This document shows positions 51,571 to 60,623 of a stretch of DNA of 64,000 nucleotides, in pieces (within the stretch, counting starts at the first letter, position 1; the number at the start of each line of letters is the position of its first letter). Source of the stretch: Polyangiaceae bacterium (GTDB taxonomy: Bacteria; Myxococcota_A; Polyangia; Polyangiales; Polyangiaceae); the NCBI GenBank assembly GCA_025936115.1, contig JAICTZ010000009.1, positions 164,094 to 228,093 of the forward strand, read 5' to 3'. Made by a program: the position numbers and the translations under genes. The notes beneath the pieces were generated by a model, which was not told the DNA's origin, did no database searches, and was given only the letters and a program-made list of their open reading frames with translations.

Positions 51571-54570
51571 ATGCGTCGAACCCTTCAGCCCGGTACCTGG
51601 ACAGCGTTGATTGGACTCTTGAGCGTGGGGGCCGGTTGCTCCGGTGCGCCGACCGATGGAGTCGATTCCGTAGTCGCCGAATCCAACTCTCAGGAGTTGT
51701 CGGCGCGACCGCAGGCACGGCTCATCCTATCCGATGCAACGCTGTCTCGGCTCAAGGCGCGCGCGAGCGCGGGCGAGTCGGCCTGGACCGCTCTGAAGCA
51801 AAAATGCGATGGCTACGCAACGGGCACGATGTACGCGCCGAACGGCACTGCCTATCCCGATTTCCCGAACGTCGGGCAAGGCTACCAGGGTGAAGATTAC
51901 GTGCCCGCGATTCGCGCGCTCGGCTTGTGCTACCGCGCAACCAGCGACACCGCCGCGCAGTCTCGTTACGGAGCCGCCGGCGCTCGCCTGCTCGACGCCA
52001 TGAGCACGCCCGTCAGCGCCGGGGGCGAAGCGCCCTCTACCGACTCCGGCTACGGCATCCGCAACTACGTGGTGGGCATGGCCGTCGGCTTCGACTGGCT
52101 GTATCCGGCGCTCCCGGCGTCCACCAAGAGCAACGTCGTCTCGTCGATCAATGCGTGGATCGATTGGTACGACCAGAGCGGCTTCATCAACGACGATCCG
52201 ATCGGGAACTACTTCGCTGGTTATTTCTTGGCGAAGACCCTGGCGGCGCTCGCGACCGACGGCGACAACTCCAAGGCCGCCGGCTACTGGAGCGACGTCA
52301 CGACGCGCATGTGGGGCACGCTGGTGAAGCCGGCGTTCTCGAGCAAGATGGCCGGGGGCGGTTGGCCGGAAGGCTGGGGCTACGGCAAAAAGGCAGTGCT
52401 CTCCATGGCGGAGGCGCTGTGGGCCACCAAGACCGCCACGGGGCTCGATTGGTGGAAGGACCTGCCGCTCGCGCACGACGAGGCCGTCTACACGATGAAC
52501 TTTGCTTGGCCATCGCTCAAGCAAATGGACGATCAGGGAACGATCCGATCGGGCACGAACATCCGCCCGTCGACCGAGCTCCTCACGGGGCTCGCCACGA
52601 TGCTCGAGGCATTGGGGGACAACACGTCCCAGGGCATCCGCGGCTTCGCTGCCGACGTTGCGGCGACGGCGGGTGACGACCGCTCACCTTGGTCCCAGTT
52701 CTTGTACGGGGATCCTGCCGCGACGAGCGCGAGCTACCAGAGCTCCGGACTATCGGGCTTCGCCTCCGGCCCCGGGCACGTCGCCATGCGTTCGACTTGG
52801 GACAAGACCGCAGTCTGGGGCGCCTTTTCAGGCGGTGCCTACATTAACGCAGCGGACTCCGGCGAGGAGCTCTTCGGCGCCGGCGGGCTCAGCGTCGTGG
52901 TCGGCAATCAGCCGCTCTTGATCAACCCCACGGGCTGGCTCCCTGAAAACGGGGGCACCGCCGGTGAAGACTTCGTCTACGACGATAGCTACGGGACGAA
53001 GCAGCGTCGTCTCTACAACACCTTCTTCGTCAACGACTCTTCGAACCCCTACAATCCCGGACAAAATAGCGCGTCGTCGTCGTCCTCTCAGGCGCACGTC
53101 GCGGTCTACGAGGCGCAGGCAGACTTCGTGCACGCGCGCGGCGTCGGTTTGGGCGATCAGTACGGAAGCAGCAGTAGCCATCCCGTGTCGCAGTTCACGC
53201 GCGACTTGGTGTACGTGCGCCCGGGCACGTTCGTGCTCTTCGATCGTACGACCGTGGCGCAGAGCAGCGCTGACCAGTGGCTCGCGTTCCACACGCCCGT
53301 CGCGGCGCGCTCGGCGACCACGGCCGACAGCAGCCAGCGTCGTTATGACGTCGTGGTCGGGTCGAACACGGTGGGCAGCATTCGCTCGCTCTTGCCCAAG
53401 AACGCCAGCGTGAGCGCAACGAGTCTGCCCGCTTCGGCATCGCGGCTCGAAGTGCACGCGCCGGTGCGGGCCGCCGCCCAGCAATGGCTGAGCGTGGTCA
53501 CCGCGGGCGCAACGACCGGGGAGCAGGTGCGGCTCTCGGCGGCAGACGGCAACGTCGCCGCAGGGAACCTCGTCGGGGTCGAGCTCCAGGCTCCGCAGAG
53601 TCAGGTAGTGCTGTTCTCGGCTGATCAGGCTGCAGCAGCGACCGTGACGAGCGCCGATTACACGGTGTCGGCGGCAACCGCGAACCACGTGCTGGTGGAT
53701 ATGGCGCCTTCCAGCAGTGGCTACTCGGTCACGGCGACCGTTGCCAGCGGCAAGACCCGTATTCGAGTCAGCCCCGGCGGCACCTTCGTCGCGTCCGCGG
53801 CCAAGACGCTGAGCTTCTCCGTCAGCGCGACCGGAACCGTGACGGCTTCCGCACTCTCGCCGGCGCCCACGCCCACGCCCACACCCACTCCGACGCCGGC
53901 GCCCGCTCCGACGCCAGCTCCAACTCCGACACCCGCTCCAACTCCGACACCCGCTCCGACTCCGACGCCGGCGCCCAGCGTGACAACCACCATCACGTTG
54001 ACTCAAGGGGTCAACGGGTACACGGGCGTAACGGACGCGAGCATCGCGAGCTTGAACTACTCGGCGTCCAGCAACCCGATTGGCACGGTCTACAAGACCA
54101 ATGACGTGCTGTACACGTACGCGCTCGACTACACGGCCAAGGGACTCATCCGCTTCGACCTCTCGCAGATCCCGACGACCGCGAGCGTCCTCTCGGCCAA
54201 GCTCTATATGACCTTCGAGAGCTGGGTCAACCCGCAAGAACTAGACGGCAACTTCCTGAAGACGCCGTGGAGCTACTCGTCCTCGAGCTTCGGTTGGTCG
54301 AGCGGCGGGAGCTCGGCGTGGAGTGTCCCCGGCATCGGCACGGGCGATGTCTTCGGACCGACGTTCTCCTTCCTGAACCTCGACGCGAGCGGCTATCAGC
54401 GTCGCTCGGTCAATCTCGACGTGGCGAGCGTTCAGGCCTGGGTCCGGAGCGCGTCGGCCAATCAGGGCCTCGTGCTCGCGAATCGCGACTCCGGAAAAGT
54501 GCTGCGCATCTATTCGAGCGAGGTCGCCGATGCGACGAAACGCCCGACCCTCACGGTGACGTACCAATGA
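51571..54570 (+). CDS. secreted heparinase II/III-like polysaccharide lyase with C-terminal CBM96-like domain
   Basis: This has 999 residues; ribosome binding site AAGGAG. Lipoprotein-like start with Cys23 (VGAGC). The N-terminal part (about 50-350) is an all-helical alginate-lyase/heparinase-type toroid ([41 protein letters not shown]). Beta sandwich regions follow (350-750; [36 protein letters not shown]). A Pro-Thr linker (about 765-802) leads to a C-terminal DNRLRE/CBM96-like module ([22 protein letters not shown] in part). It probably cleaves an extracellular uronic-acid polysaccharide. Substrate and catalytic residues are not settled from sequence. Confidence 0.85.
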   Translation: MRRTLQPGTWTALIGLLSVGAGCSGAPTDGVDSVVAESNSQELSARPQARLILSDATLSRLKARASAGESAWTALKQKCDGYATGTMYAPNGTAYPDFPNVGQGYQGEDYVPAIRALGLCYRATSDTAAQSRYGAAGARLLDAMSTPVSAGGEAPSTDSGYGIRNYVVGMAVGFDWLYPALPASTKSNVVSSINAWIDWYDQSGFINDDPIGNYFAGYFLAKTLAALATDGDNSKAAGYWSDVTTRMWGTLVKPAFSSKMAGGGWPEGWGYGKKAVLSMAEALWATKTATGLDWWKDLPLAHDEAVYTMNFAWPSLKQMDDQGTIRSGTNIRPSTELLTGLATMLEALGDNTSQGIRGFAADVAATAGDDRSPWSQFLYGDPAATSASYQSSGLSGFASGPGHVAMRSTWDKTAVWGAFSGGAYINAADSGEELFGAGGLSVVVGNQPLLINPTGWLPENGGTAGEDFVYDDSYGTKQRRLYNTFFVNDSSNPYNPGQNSASSSSSQAHVAVYEAQADFVHARGVGLGDQYGSSSSHPVSQFTRDLVYVRPGTFVLFDRTTVAQSSADQWLAFHTPVAARSATTADSSQRRYDVVVGSNTVGSIRSLLPKNASVSATSLPASASRLEVHAPVRAAAQQWLSVVTAGATTGEQVRLSAADGNVAAGNLVGVELQAPQSQVVLFSADQAAAATVTSADYTVSAATANHVLVDMAPSSSGYSVTATVASGKTRIRVSPGGTFVASAAKTLSFSVSATGTVTASALSPAPTPTPTPTPTPAPAPTPAPTPTPAPTPTPAPTPTPAPSVTTTITLTQGVNGYTGVTDASIASLNYSASSNPIGTVYKTNDVLYTYALDYTAKGLIRFDLSQIPTTASVLSAKLYMTFESWVNPQELDGNFLKTPWSYSSSSFGWSSGGSSAWSVPGIGTGDVFGPTFSFLNLDASGYQRRSVNLDVASVQAWVRSASANQGLVLANRDSGKVLRIYSSEVADATKRPTLTVTYQ
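53864..53976 (+). repeat. Pro-Thr/Pro-Ala linker repeat in the lyase
   Basis: Codons CCx-ACx and CCx-GCx alternate (CCCACGCC-like units) for about 38 residues, joining the catalytic part to the C-terminal module. Such linkers are common in secreted glycan-active enzymes and are prone to slippage. Confidence 0.85.
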
Positions 54571-54645
54571 GGTAAATCGCATCGCGCACGCTTGGCACGC
54601 CCGGTTCGAGCTCAATCGGACCGGGCGCGCTGCTGCTCGCGGTGC

Positions 54646-55773
54646 TCAGTTACTCACGGTGAAGGGCACGACGAAGTCCCAGCCTGCCTCGGTCGCGTCC
54701 CTGATGGAGCCGTGGAACTCGTAGCTTCCTTCGGCCGGAGTGCTCGCGGGGCCGTACGAGGAATTCTCGGCGAAGAACCAGGGGAAGTGGCTCGGACCAT
54801 CCTTGGCGATGGGCGGATCCTGGCTCGCGTAGCCGCCGTAGGTTCCGGTGAACTCGGCGTCGAAGACGTCGCCATTGCGGTACATGGTGCCGTGTACGGA
54901 GAAGGGGAATTGGGCGCTGCCGATGATCGGCCCCGAGCTGAAATCGGCGGAGCTGCCGACTGCCGCTCCCGCGCCGGGGATGATGCTCAGCATGATGATG
55001 ACTCCGTTCGGATCGGTGAACTCGCTCGCCGAGAAAGCTTGCTTCGGGGTCACGCCGTGGCCGGTCGCAAGCGCGTAGAACTCGTTGTCGTAAGGACCGT
55101 CGTGCGGCGTGCCGGGGCCGACGAGGCCGTCGTTGTCGTCCCAAACGTGGTTGGGCGCGAGCGTGTCGCTCAGGAAGGTAGCGAACCCCGAGAGAGAGCT
55201 CGTATCGCCGCTGACGGCCGTCGCACCCGTGATGACCCATGTCGGCGCGCCAATCCTGGTCCGTGTGCAGCCAGCGCAGTGCAGACCGACTGGCTCCAGG
55301 TTCGCGCCGCTGCCCCCTTCGCCGCCCGCGCCGGACGCTCCACTTTCACCGCTTGCACCCGATGCCCCCGAGGCACCCGACGCGCCCCCCTCGCCCGCCA
55401 TCGTCCCCGCTGAACCGCCGGTTGCGCTAGTTCCGCCACGGCCAGCGCTCGCACCGGCCGTACCGCCCGTGCCGGCAGAACCGCCTTTGCCACCTGCGCC
55501 GCTCTTGCCGGCGGTAGCCCCGTTACCGCCCGTGCCGGCAGAGCCGCCTTTGCCCGCGGAGCCGCCTTTGCCCGCGGAGCCGCCTTTGCCTGCGGAGCCG
55601 CCCGTGCCGGCAGAGCCGCCCGTGCCTGCGGAGCCGCCTTTGCCCGCGGAGCCGCCCTTGCCTGCGGAGCCTCCCTTGCCCGCCGCCCCGGGGCCGTTGT
55701 CGGCGTCGTCACCGCACGCGAACGTCATGCCCAGTCCCACGCACAAAGCCAAACCGAGATGCCAAGTTTTCAT
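54646..55773 (-). CDS. collagen-like Gly-rich lipoprotein with soluble C-terminal domain
   Basis: This has 375 residues. The start is ATG 55773, six bases after GGAGGT; an ATG at 55779 abuts that site. Signal peptide with Cys20 (TFAC). Residues about 25-165 are tandem six-residue units such as GKGGSA and GTGGSA. The C-terminal about 190 residues form a beta-rich domain (LEPVGLHCAGCTRTR, LNPH-like DTLAPNHVWDD, LSIIPGAGAAVGSSADFSSG). Family unknown. Palindromes lie 130-195 bases upstream. Confidence 0.82.
   Translation of the reverse strand: MKTWHLGLALCVGLGMTFACGDDADNGPGAAGKGGSAGKGGSAGKGGSAGTGGSAGTGGSAGKGGSAGKGGSAGKGGSAGTGGNGATAGKSGAGGKGGSAGTGGTAGASAGRGGTSATGGSAGTMAGEGGASGASGASGASGESGASGAGGEGGSGANLEPVGLHCAGCTRTRIGAPTWVITGATAVSGDTSSLSGFATFLSDTLAPNHVWDDNDGLVGPGTPHDGPYDNEFYALATGHGVTPKQAFSASEFTDPNGVIIMLSIIPGAGAAVGSSADFSSGPIIGSAQFPFSVHGTMYRNGDVFDAEFTGTYGGYASQDPPIAKDGPSHFPWFFAENSSYGPASTPAEGSYEFHGSIRDATEAGWDFVVPFTVSN
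55530..55690 (-). repeat. 18-base tandem repeats encoding GKGGSA/GTGGSA units
   Basis: About nine imperfect 18-base copies lie in the N-terminal linker of the 54646-55773 lipoprotein. Each unit is one six-residue linker repeat. Confidence 0.75.
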
Positions 55774-55879
55774 GTTCATACCTCCGGAACGATGGTGCCA
55801 GTGCTCGAACGCACCAGCGCTCATCTTCACCACCACCAAACAGTCGTAGCTTATAGGCGTACGTAGAGGCCCGCAAGCG

Positions 55880-55968
55880 CGCGCCACTACCTCGTACGTG
55901 GCGCTAGTTGCGCCAATCTCGCGCTCACGACGTTCGTTACTGCAACTCGCGTGGCGCTAATTGCGCCA
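55880..55968. promoter_or_regulatory. repeated palindrome TGGCGC-N5-GCGCCA upstream of the Gly-rich lipoprotein gene
   Basis: Two copies, TGGCGC-TAGTT-GCGCCA (55899-55915) and TGGCGC-TAATT-GCGCCA (55952-55968), are 53 bases apart and nearly identical. A half-site GCGCCAC (55880-55886) precedes the first. They are candidate operators for a dimeric regulator. Confidence 0.55.
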
Positions 55969-55972
55969 ACCC

Positions 55973-55990
55973 CGTCGTTCGTGAACGACG
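55973..55990. terminator. perfect 8-bp hairpin, possible terminator
   Basis: CGTCGTTC-GT-GAACGACG forms a perfect stem with a two-base loop, 38 bases after the protease stop on the minus strand. There is no T-run, so termination is uncertain. Confidence 0.35.
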
Positions 55991-55995
55991 ACGAA

Positions 55996-56024
55996 GCGAG
56001 CTCCCCGTGATTTTGAGGGCTCGC
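55996..56024 (-). terminator. stem-loop just after the protease stop
   Basis: GCGAGC (55996-56001) and GCTCGC (56019-56024) pair, with CCC/GGG extending the stem across an AT-rich loop, directly after the protease stop at 56028. No following T-run is seen. Confidence 0.45.
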
Positions 56025-56027
56025 CCC

Positions 56028-57254
56028 TCAGCCGTCGGACGTCCGCCATCGGGGTCGCCGGCGACGTACGAGCGCGAGCGCTGCGCCGAGAGCCACGAGC
56101 GTCGCGTCTCCGGCGGGTGCGGGACGCGAGCTCAGCGAGCAACCGCCGTCGTCGGCGCCGCCCGTCTTGCTCACGGCAGCCGTCGAGCCGTCGCCGGACG
56201 AAGCCGTGACCGGCGCAATACAGAGACCGCCGCCGGGGACGTCGTAGCCGAGGCGACAGTCCTGACCGCCGGCACACTGCGCGTCGTTCGCGCAAACGGC
56301 CGTGCATTTGGCATTTTTGGGGTTGCCCTCGTAATAACAGACCGAGCCCGGCGTGCAGACGCTGGAGTTCGAGCACGGCTCGCCCGCGTCGAGCAGCCCC
56401 GCGGGCAGATCCGTCGAACCTGAGTAAGCCCAGAACGGCGCGCGGTAGCCGCCTTGAGCCGCCGCATCGAGCACTGTCTGGACGATGAAATCGGCCCACG
56501 GCGCGATCTGAGTGTAGATAGGCGTCGCGCAAGGATCGGAGCCGCGCGAAACGATGCCGATGATCTTGCCGTCGGCGTCGAGCGCAGGTCCCCCGGAATC
56601 ACCGGAACAGATCCCTTTGTCGCCCATGAATTCCGTGGGAGCGACGCCGTAGTCGCGCCCGCACTCGTCCGACAAGCACTGCACGGAGAGATCGCCGAGC
56701 ACCATGCGCCCGGGATTCTGTTCCCCCGCCGCGTCGATGCCGTAACCGACGGCCGTGTACGCGTCCCCGCGCTGAACGGGCCGATCGATACTCGGGATGA
56801 GGGGCGTGATCGCGCTCGCGGGCACGGACGACTTCAAGATGATGAGCGCAATGTCGTAACCGCACATGTCGTTGCCGGTCGCCGGCACGCGCACGTCGTT
56901 GCCGCGGTAGAAGGTGCTCGTCTGGCCCGGCACGGAGTCGCTCGTGGCGATGGTCTGCGAGCCGGGCACGGTGTCGCCGAAGACGGACTCATTGCAGACG
57001 ACGTGCTCGGTGTTCGTCGCGGCCACGCAGTGCCGAGCCGTGAGCAAGACGTTCGGCGCGATCAAGCTGCCGGTGCAGGTGCTCGCGGCGCCGCTCCAGT
57101 GCGTGATCTCCTCGAAGACCGCGGGGTGCTCGGTGTCGAGCGTGCCGCCGTTGATCGGATCCGCGCTCTGCCCGGGAGCCTCGCCAGGTGCGGGCGCGCC
57201 GCAACCCGCGGCGAGCGTCGCCACGAGAGCCGCCCGTGCCAGGCCGAAGCGCAT
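56028..57254 (-). CDS. trypsin-like serine protease with MYXO-CTERM-like sorting tail
   Basis: This has 408 residues. Signal peptide with lipobox-like TLAAGC (Cys18). A trypsin (S1) domain spans about 35-255: GGTLDTEHPAV at the mature N terminus, LLTARHC (His), YDIALI (Asp) and GICSGDSGGPALD (Ser), so the triad is intact. A small Cys-rich region follows (CSNSSVCTPGSVCYYEG, CAGGQDC). The C terminus GGCSLSSRPAPAGDA, a hydrophobic helix and RRRRPR match a MYXO-CTERM sorting signal, implying surface attachment or release. Its own stem-loop lies downstream. Confidence 0.93.
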   Translation of the reverse strand: MRFGLARAALVATLAAGCGAPAPGEAPGQSADPINGGTLDTEHPAVFEEITHWSGAASTCTGSLIAPNVLLTARHCVAATNTEHVVCNESVFGDTVPGSQTIATSDSVPGQTSTFYRGNDVRVPATGNDMCGYDIALIILKSSVPASAITPLIPSIDRPVQRGDAYTAVGYGIDAAGEQNPGRMVLGDLSVQCLSDECGRDYGVAPTEFMGDKGICSGDSGGPALDADGKIIGIVSRGSDPCATPIYTQIAPWADFIVQTVLDAAAQGGYRAPFWAYSGSTDLPAGLLDAGEPCSNSSVCTPGSVCYYEGNPKNAKCTAVCANDAQCAGGQDCRLGYDVPGGGLCIAPVTASSGDGSTAAVSKTGGADDGGCSLSSRPAPAGDATLVALGAALALVRRRRPRWRTSDG

Positions 57255-57391
57255 TCGCTGAATCTAACGCGCCCGTCTCCGAACGCCAGCGACGCGGCGG
57301 TGCCTACACCACGAACGGCCGGCATTTCAGCCCAGGGCCGTTCAGAGCGAGTCAACTTTTGAAGGGGACGCGGCCGGGCTCCCTCCTGCCT

Positions 57392-58258
57392 TCACTTTCT
57401 TTCGGCGTCCGAACAACAGCGCGTGCCGAGCGAATAATCGAAGTAAGCGGCGGCATGCGAGTCGACGCGCGCCTCGCATCCCTTCGTCGTCGAGCGCGAG
57501 TAGAAGCCGCCGACGAACACGGGTTGCTTTTCTCCTTCGACCCATTCGTCGAGGTTGCCGACCATGTCTTCGACCGCGTCTCCACCCCAGTGACTGCGGC
57601 AGCTCGGTGTAGCGCCCGTGAGGCGGAGGAGCGGGTCTTCGTTCTCTTCCACCACGAGATTGAGGCGCGGGTCGCGATGACCGATCGAGCTATTTTGGTG
57701 GAGAGCGAAACCTGGGTGATAGGGACGAAACACGTTGCACGCGAACACCTTGTAGCGATCGCCGTAGGGATACTTCAGGCCGCGCTCACCCTCGCAGGCC
57801 GTCACCCACTCCTTCTCCGTGCACAGGCGCTTGCCGGAGTTCTCGCACGCCTTTTTCGCCGTGTAATAGGAGAGGTAGCCCTGCGGCACGACAGCAGGCC
57901 GCGACACCGCGCGCGGCGTGAAGGCGTGCGCCGTCTGCCAAGCCGACGGCTCGGGCAGCGGCATGTGATGCGCCGGTTCGTCGCCGAGCCAGCGCCGAGC
58001 GAATTGCCAGTATTCGTAAGCGGCCTGCATCTCGCTCTTCACGGGCGGGTAGTAGGGCGAGAGCGGCTCGCCCGTCGTCGCATCGACGAGCGAGCTCTCC
58101 CACCGGTCGATACAGAACTGCCGCACCGAGACCATCTCGGGTGGGCACCGGCGCACGGGACGGGGCGGCTCGTCCGCGTGCGCCTCGGTTCCCGTGCCCT
58201 GAGCGAGCCATACGAGCGCCGCGGCGAGGGCCGAGAGCGGAAATAAACGAGCGCTCAC
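57392..58258 (-). CDS. formylglycine-generating-enzyme-type (SUMF1/FGE-sulfatase domain) protein, secreted
   Basis: This has 288 residues. Signal peptide ends near THAEA-like HADEP. The FGE fold is marked by PEMVSVRQFCIDRWE at the start, GKRLCTEKEWVTACEG, and GNLDEWVEGEKQPVFVGGFYS near the end. Catalytic copper-binding cysteines of true FGEs are not evident at the expected place (SHWGGDAVEDMVG precedes). Many such proteins are non-catalytic or act in other secreted systems. It is divergent from pcm. Confidence 0.85.
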   Translation of the reverse strand: MSARLFPLSALAAALVWLAQGTGTEAHADEPPRPVRRCPPEMVSVRQFCIDRWESSLVDATTGEPLSPYYPPVKSEMQAAYEYWQFARRWLGDEPAHHMPLPEPSAWQTAHAFTPRAVSRPAVVPQGYLSYYTAKKACENSGKRLCTEKEWVTACEGERGLKYPYGDRYKVFACNVFRPYHPGFALHQNSSIGHRDPRLNLVVEENEDPLLRLTGATPSCRSHWGGDAVEDMVGNLDEWVEGEKQPVFVGGFYSRSTTKGCEARVDSHAAAYFDYSLGTRCCSDAERK

Positions 58259-58332
58259 GCCCGTTTTGTCTCACAGCCATCGCCTTTCGGCCAAGCATTG
58301 CCAGCCCGCCGCTCCGTGACCAGGATGCTGGC

Positions 58333-59019
58333 GTGGAACCGCTCGCAACGTCCAGGGACCAGAGGGTCGAACGGGAGCGCCTCGCGGGAGCGATCGAGTC
58401 GGGCGCGAAGCTGGAGGACGCTCGCATCCTCGCGGCGTTCCGCGCCGTCCCGCGCGAAGCCTTCGTGCCGAGCGAGCTAGCTCAGTTCGCCTACGAGGAT
58501 CGCGCCCTGCCGATAGGCGCGGGCCAGACCATCAGCCAGCCCAGCATGATAGCGCTCATGCTCGCCGCGCTCGAGCCTCAACCGACCGATCACGCGCTCG
58601 AAGTCGGCTCCGGCTCCGGCTACGCCGCCGCGCTCCTCGGACGCCTGACGGCTAGCGTGCTCGGGATCGAGATCGTGCCCGAGCTCGCCGAGCGCGCGCG
58701 CCAAACGCTTGCACGGCTGGAGGTCCCGAACGTCTCGATCGAAACGGGCGACGCCGTGTCGGCGCTCGGGGATCTGGGTCCTTTCGACATCATCTTGGTC
58801 TCGGCCGCAGCACGGGAAGCGCCCGCCGAGCTCCTCGAGCATCTCGCCGTCGGCGGGCGCATCGCGATCCCGGTAGGCGGTGAAAGCGGGCAGCACCTGC
58901 TCACGGGACGGCGCGACACCGAGGGAGTCGTCCACTTTCAACAGGGCACGCCGTGCGTGTTCGTGCCGCTCGTCGGCGCCTCGAAGTCGGCGCTCGGGTC
59001 GAACCCTCCGCCCGCTTGA
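58333..59019 (+). CDS. pcm: protein-L-isoaspartate O-methyltransferase
   Basis: This has 228 residues from GTG 58333. Motifs: RAVPREAFVPSELAQFAYED, the SAM-binding ALEVGSGSGYAAALLGR (about 83-99), and LGPFDIILVSAAAREAPAELLEHL. PCMT methylates isoaspartate in damaged proteins so they can be repaired. The GTG was chosen because upstream residues lie in the divergent gene. It ends four bases from the YqgE gene on the opposite strand. Confidence 0.93.
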   Translation: MEPLATSRDQRVERERLAGAIESGAKLEDARILAAFRAVPREAFVPSELAQFAYEDRALPIGAGQTISQPSMIALMLAALEPQPTDHALEVGSGSGYAAALLGRLTASVLGIEIVPELAERARQTLARLEVPNVSIETGDAVSALGDLGPFDIILVSAAAREAPAELLEHLAVGGRIAIPVGGESGQHLLTGRRDTEGVVHFQQGTPCVFVPLVGASKSALGSNPPPA

Positions 59020-59023
59020 AACG

Positions 59024-59584
59024 TCAGGCAGAACCCACGGTGCGCGACGTGAACGCCATCGGAGTCACGCCTACACGCTCGTAGGCCGCCTGCCACAGTC
59101 GTTCCGCCGGCACGTCGAACACGAGGCTCGGTTCGAGGTTCGACGGCAGCCAGGCGCCGCGCGCGATCTCCTGCTCGAGCTGAGACGGCGCCCACCCGGC
59201 ATAACCGACGAGCGCGAGCAAGCTCTTCGGTGCGGCCCCTTCGGCGATGGCCTCGAGCACCTTGCGCGAGGCGGACGCCGTCACACCCTCACCGACCTGG
59301 AACTGCCCCTCGATCTCGGCCAGGCGCGGATCGGGCCGGTACACGATCCACACCTGTTCGGGAGAAACGGGACCGCCCACCCGCACGCTGCCGGGCACCG
59401 AGGGCGCGCTCTCCACGACATCGGCACGCACCAAGAGCTCGCCGAGGGTCATGAGCTCCCGTCCGTTGATCACCCATCCAAAGGCACCGTCGGGGCCGTG
59501 CGCCGCCAAGAGCACCACGGACCGGTCGAAGTTCGGGTCCCCGAGCGGTGGCGCGGCGATCAAAAATCCCGGCGCGAGCGACAT
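59024..59584 (-). CDS. YqgE/AlgH family protein (UPF0301)
   Basis: This has 186 residues from ATG 59584. The family pattern is LAPGFLIAAPPLGDPNFDRSV at the start (21 residues, given from LAPG), then GWVINGRE, VRVGGPVSPEQVW, VGYAGWAPSQLEQE. The function is poorly understood; AlgH affects alginate in Pseudomonas. It is convergent with pcm. Confidence 0.92.
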   Translation of the reverse strand: MSLAPGFLIAAPPLGDPNFDRSVVLLAAHGPDGAFGWVINGRELMTLGELLVRADVVESAPSVPGSVRVGGPVSPEQVWIVYRPDPRLAEIEGQFQVGEGVTASASRKVLEAIAEGAAPKSLLALVGYAGWAPSQLEQEIARGAWLPSNLEPSLVFDVPAERLWQAAYERVGVTPMAFTSRTVGSA

Positions 59585-59720
59585 GGTAAGCCCAGCATAA
59601 CCCGCGTCCCGCCGGCCGACACGCGACTTCAAGCGGCGGCGCTACGGCTGCCCTGGCGGAGGGCGAAGATTCTAGCCTTCCAAGATTGCTCGAGTCGTGG
59701 GTAAAGTCCGAAGCGCACGC

Positions 59721-60566
59721 ATGCGTGTGACTTTTCACGGAGTGCGGGGTTCCGTTCCGGCGCCGGGGCCACAGACGTCCCGCTACGGCGGCAACACGTC
59801 ATGCGTCGAGGTCCGGCTCTCGGACGGTTCGACGCTCGCGCTCGACGCCGGCACGGGCCTACGCGAGCTCGGCAAGACGCTCGCGCGCGAGGGTCGCCAG
59901 TCGCCGGTCCATCTTTTCCTTTCGCACACGCACTGGGACCACGTGATGGGGCTGCCCTTCTTCGCCCCCCTCTACGACAAGAACAACCACCTGCTCGTCT
60001 ACCCGCTCGCGAACGAAGCGCAGGAGCGCTTCCAGCGCAACATCTTCGACGACATTCATTTCCCCGTGAGCGTGCACGACATCCCTTCGAAGGTCGAGTT
60101 CGCGCGGCCGGACGGCGACGTGTGGCAAGTCGGCAGCGCGCGCGTGCGCCGCATTCAGCTGAACCATCCCGGCGGCGCGCAGGGTTTCCGCATCGACGAC
60201 GACGACGGTTCGTCGATGGCGTACCTCACCGACAACGAAATGAACGCCGCGCGTCCCATCATCACGGTCGACGAGCTCGCGCGCTTTTCCGACGGCGTGA
60301 ACCTACTCATCCACGACGCGCAGTACGTGCCTGCCGACATGCCGCACAAGCGCGGCTTCGGCCATTCACTCGTCGAAGACGTGCTCAAGCTCGGGGAATA
60401 CGCGCGACCGAAGGACCTGGTCCTCTTCCACCACGATCCCGATCGCTCCGACGACGCCCTCGATCAAATCGGCCTCGAAGCGAAAACGTGGCTCACCGAG
60501 CACGCGAAAGACGTAGGCCTGCTCGTCGCGCACGAGGGCCTCGCCGTCGATCTCGGCAAGCGCTGA
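59721..60566 (+). CDS. metallo-beta-lactamase-fold hydrolase
   Basis: This has 281 residues from ATG 59721. The MBL metal site is HTHWDH (about 77-82) in FLSHTHWDHVMG; further ligands are in the LNHPGG and IHDAQY regions, and the C terminus ends LVAHEGLAVDLGKR. Near relatives include phosphodiesterase- or RNase-Z-like hydrolases and c-di-nucleotide-acting enzymes; I cannot choose between these. Its 3' end is followed by a tetranucleotide repeat. Confidence 0.88.
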   Translation: MRVTFHGVRGSVPAPGPQTSRYGGNTSCVEVRLSDGSTLALDAGTGLRELGKTLAREGRQSPVHLFLSHTHWDHVMGLPFFAPLYDKNNHLLVYPLANEAQERFQRNIFDDIHFPVSVHDIPSKVEFARPDGDVWQVGSARVRRIQLNHPGGAQGFRIDDDDGSSMAYLTDNEMNAARPIITVDELARFSDGVNLLIHDAQYVPADMPHKRGFGHSLVEDVLKLGEYARPKDLVLFHHDPDRSDDALDQIGLEAKTWLTEHAKDVGLLVAHEGLAVDLGKR

Positions 60567-60594
60567 CGCGCCTGCGGGTCGCGCCGCGTATCTC

Positions 60595-60620
60595 GGCAGG
60601 CAGGCAGGCAGGCAGGCAGG
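60595..60620. repeat. GGCA tetranucleotide microsatellite
   Basis: Six to seven tandem GGCA units lie in the 57-base gap between the convergent MBL and glycosyltransferase genes, just outside both coding ends. Such tracts slip easily in copy number. Confidence 0.9.
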
Positions 60621-60623
60621 GCC

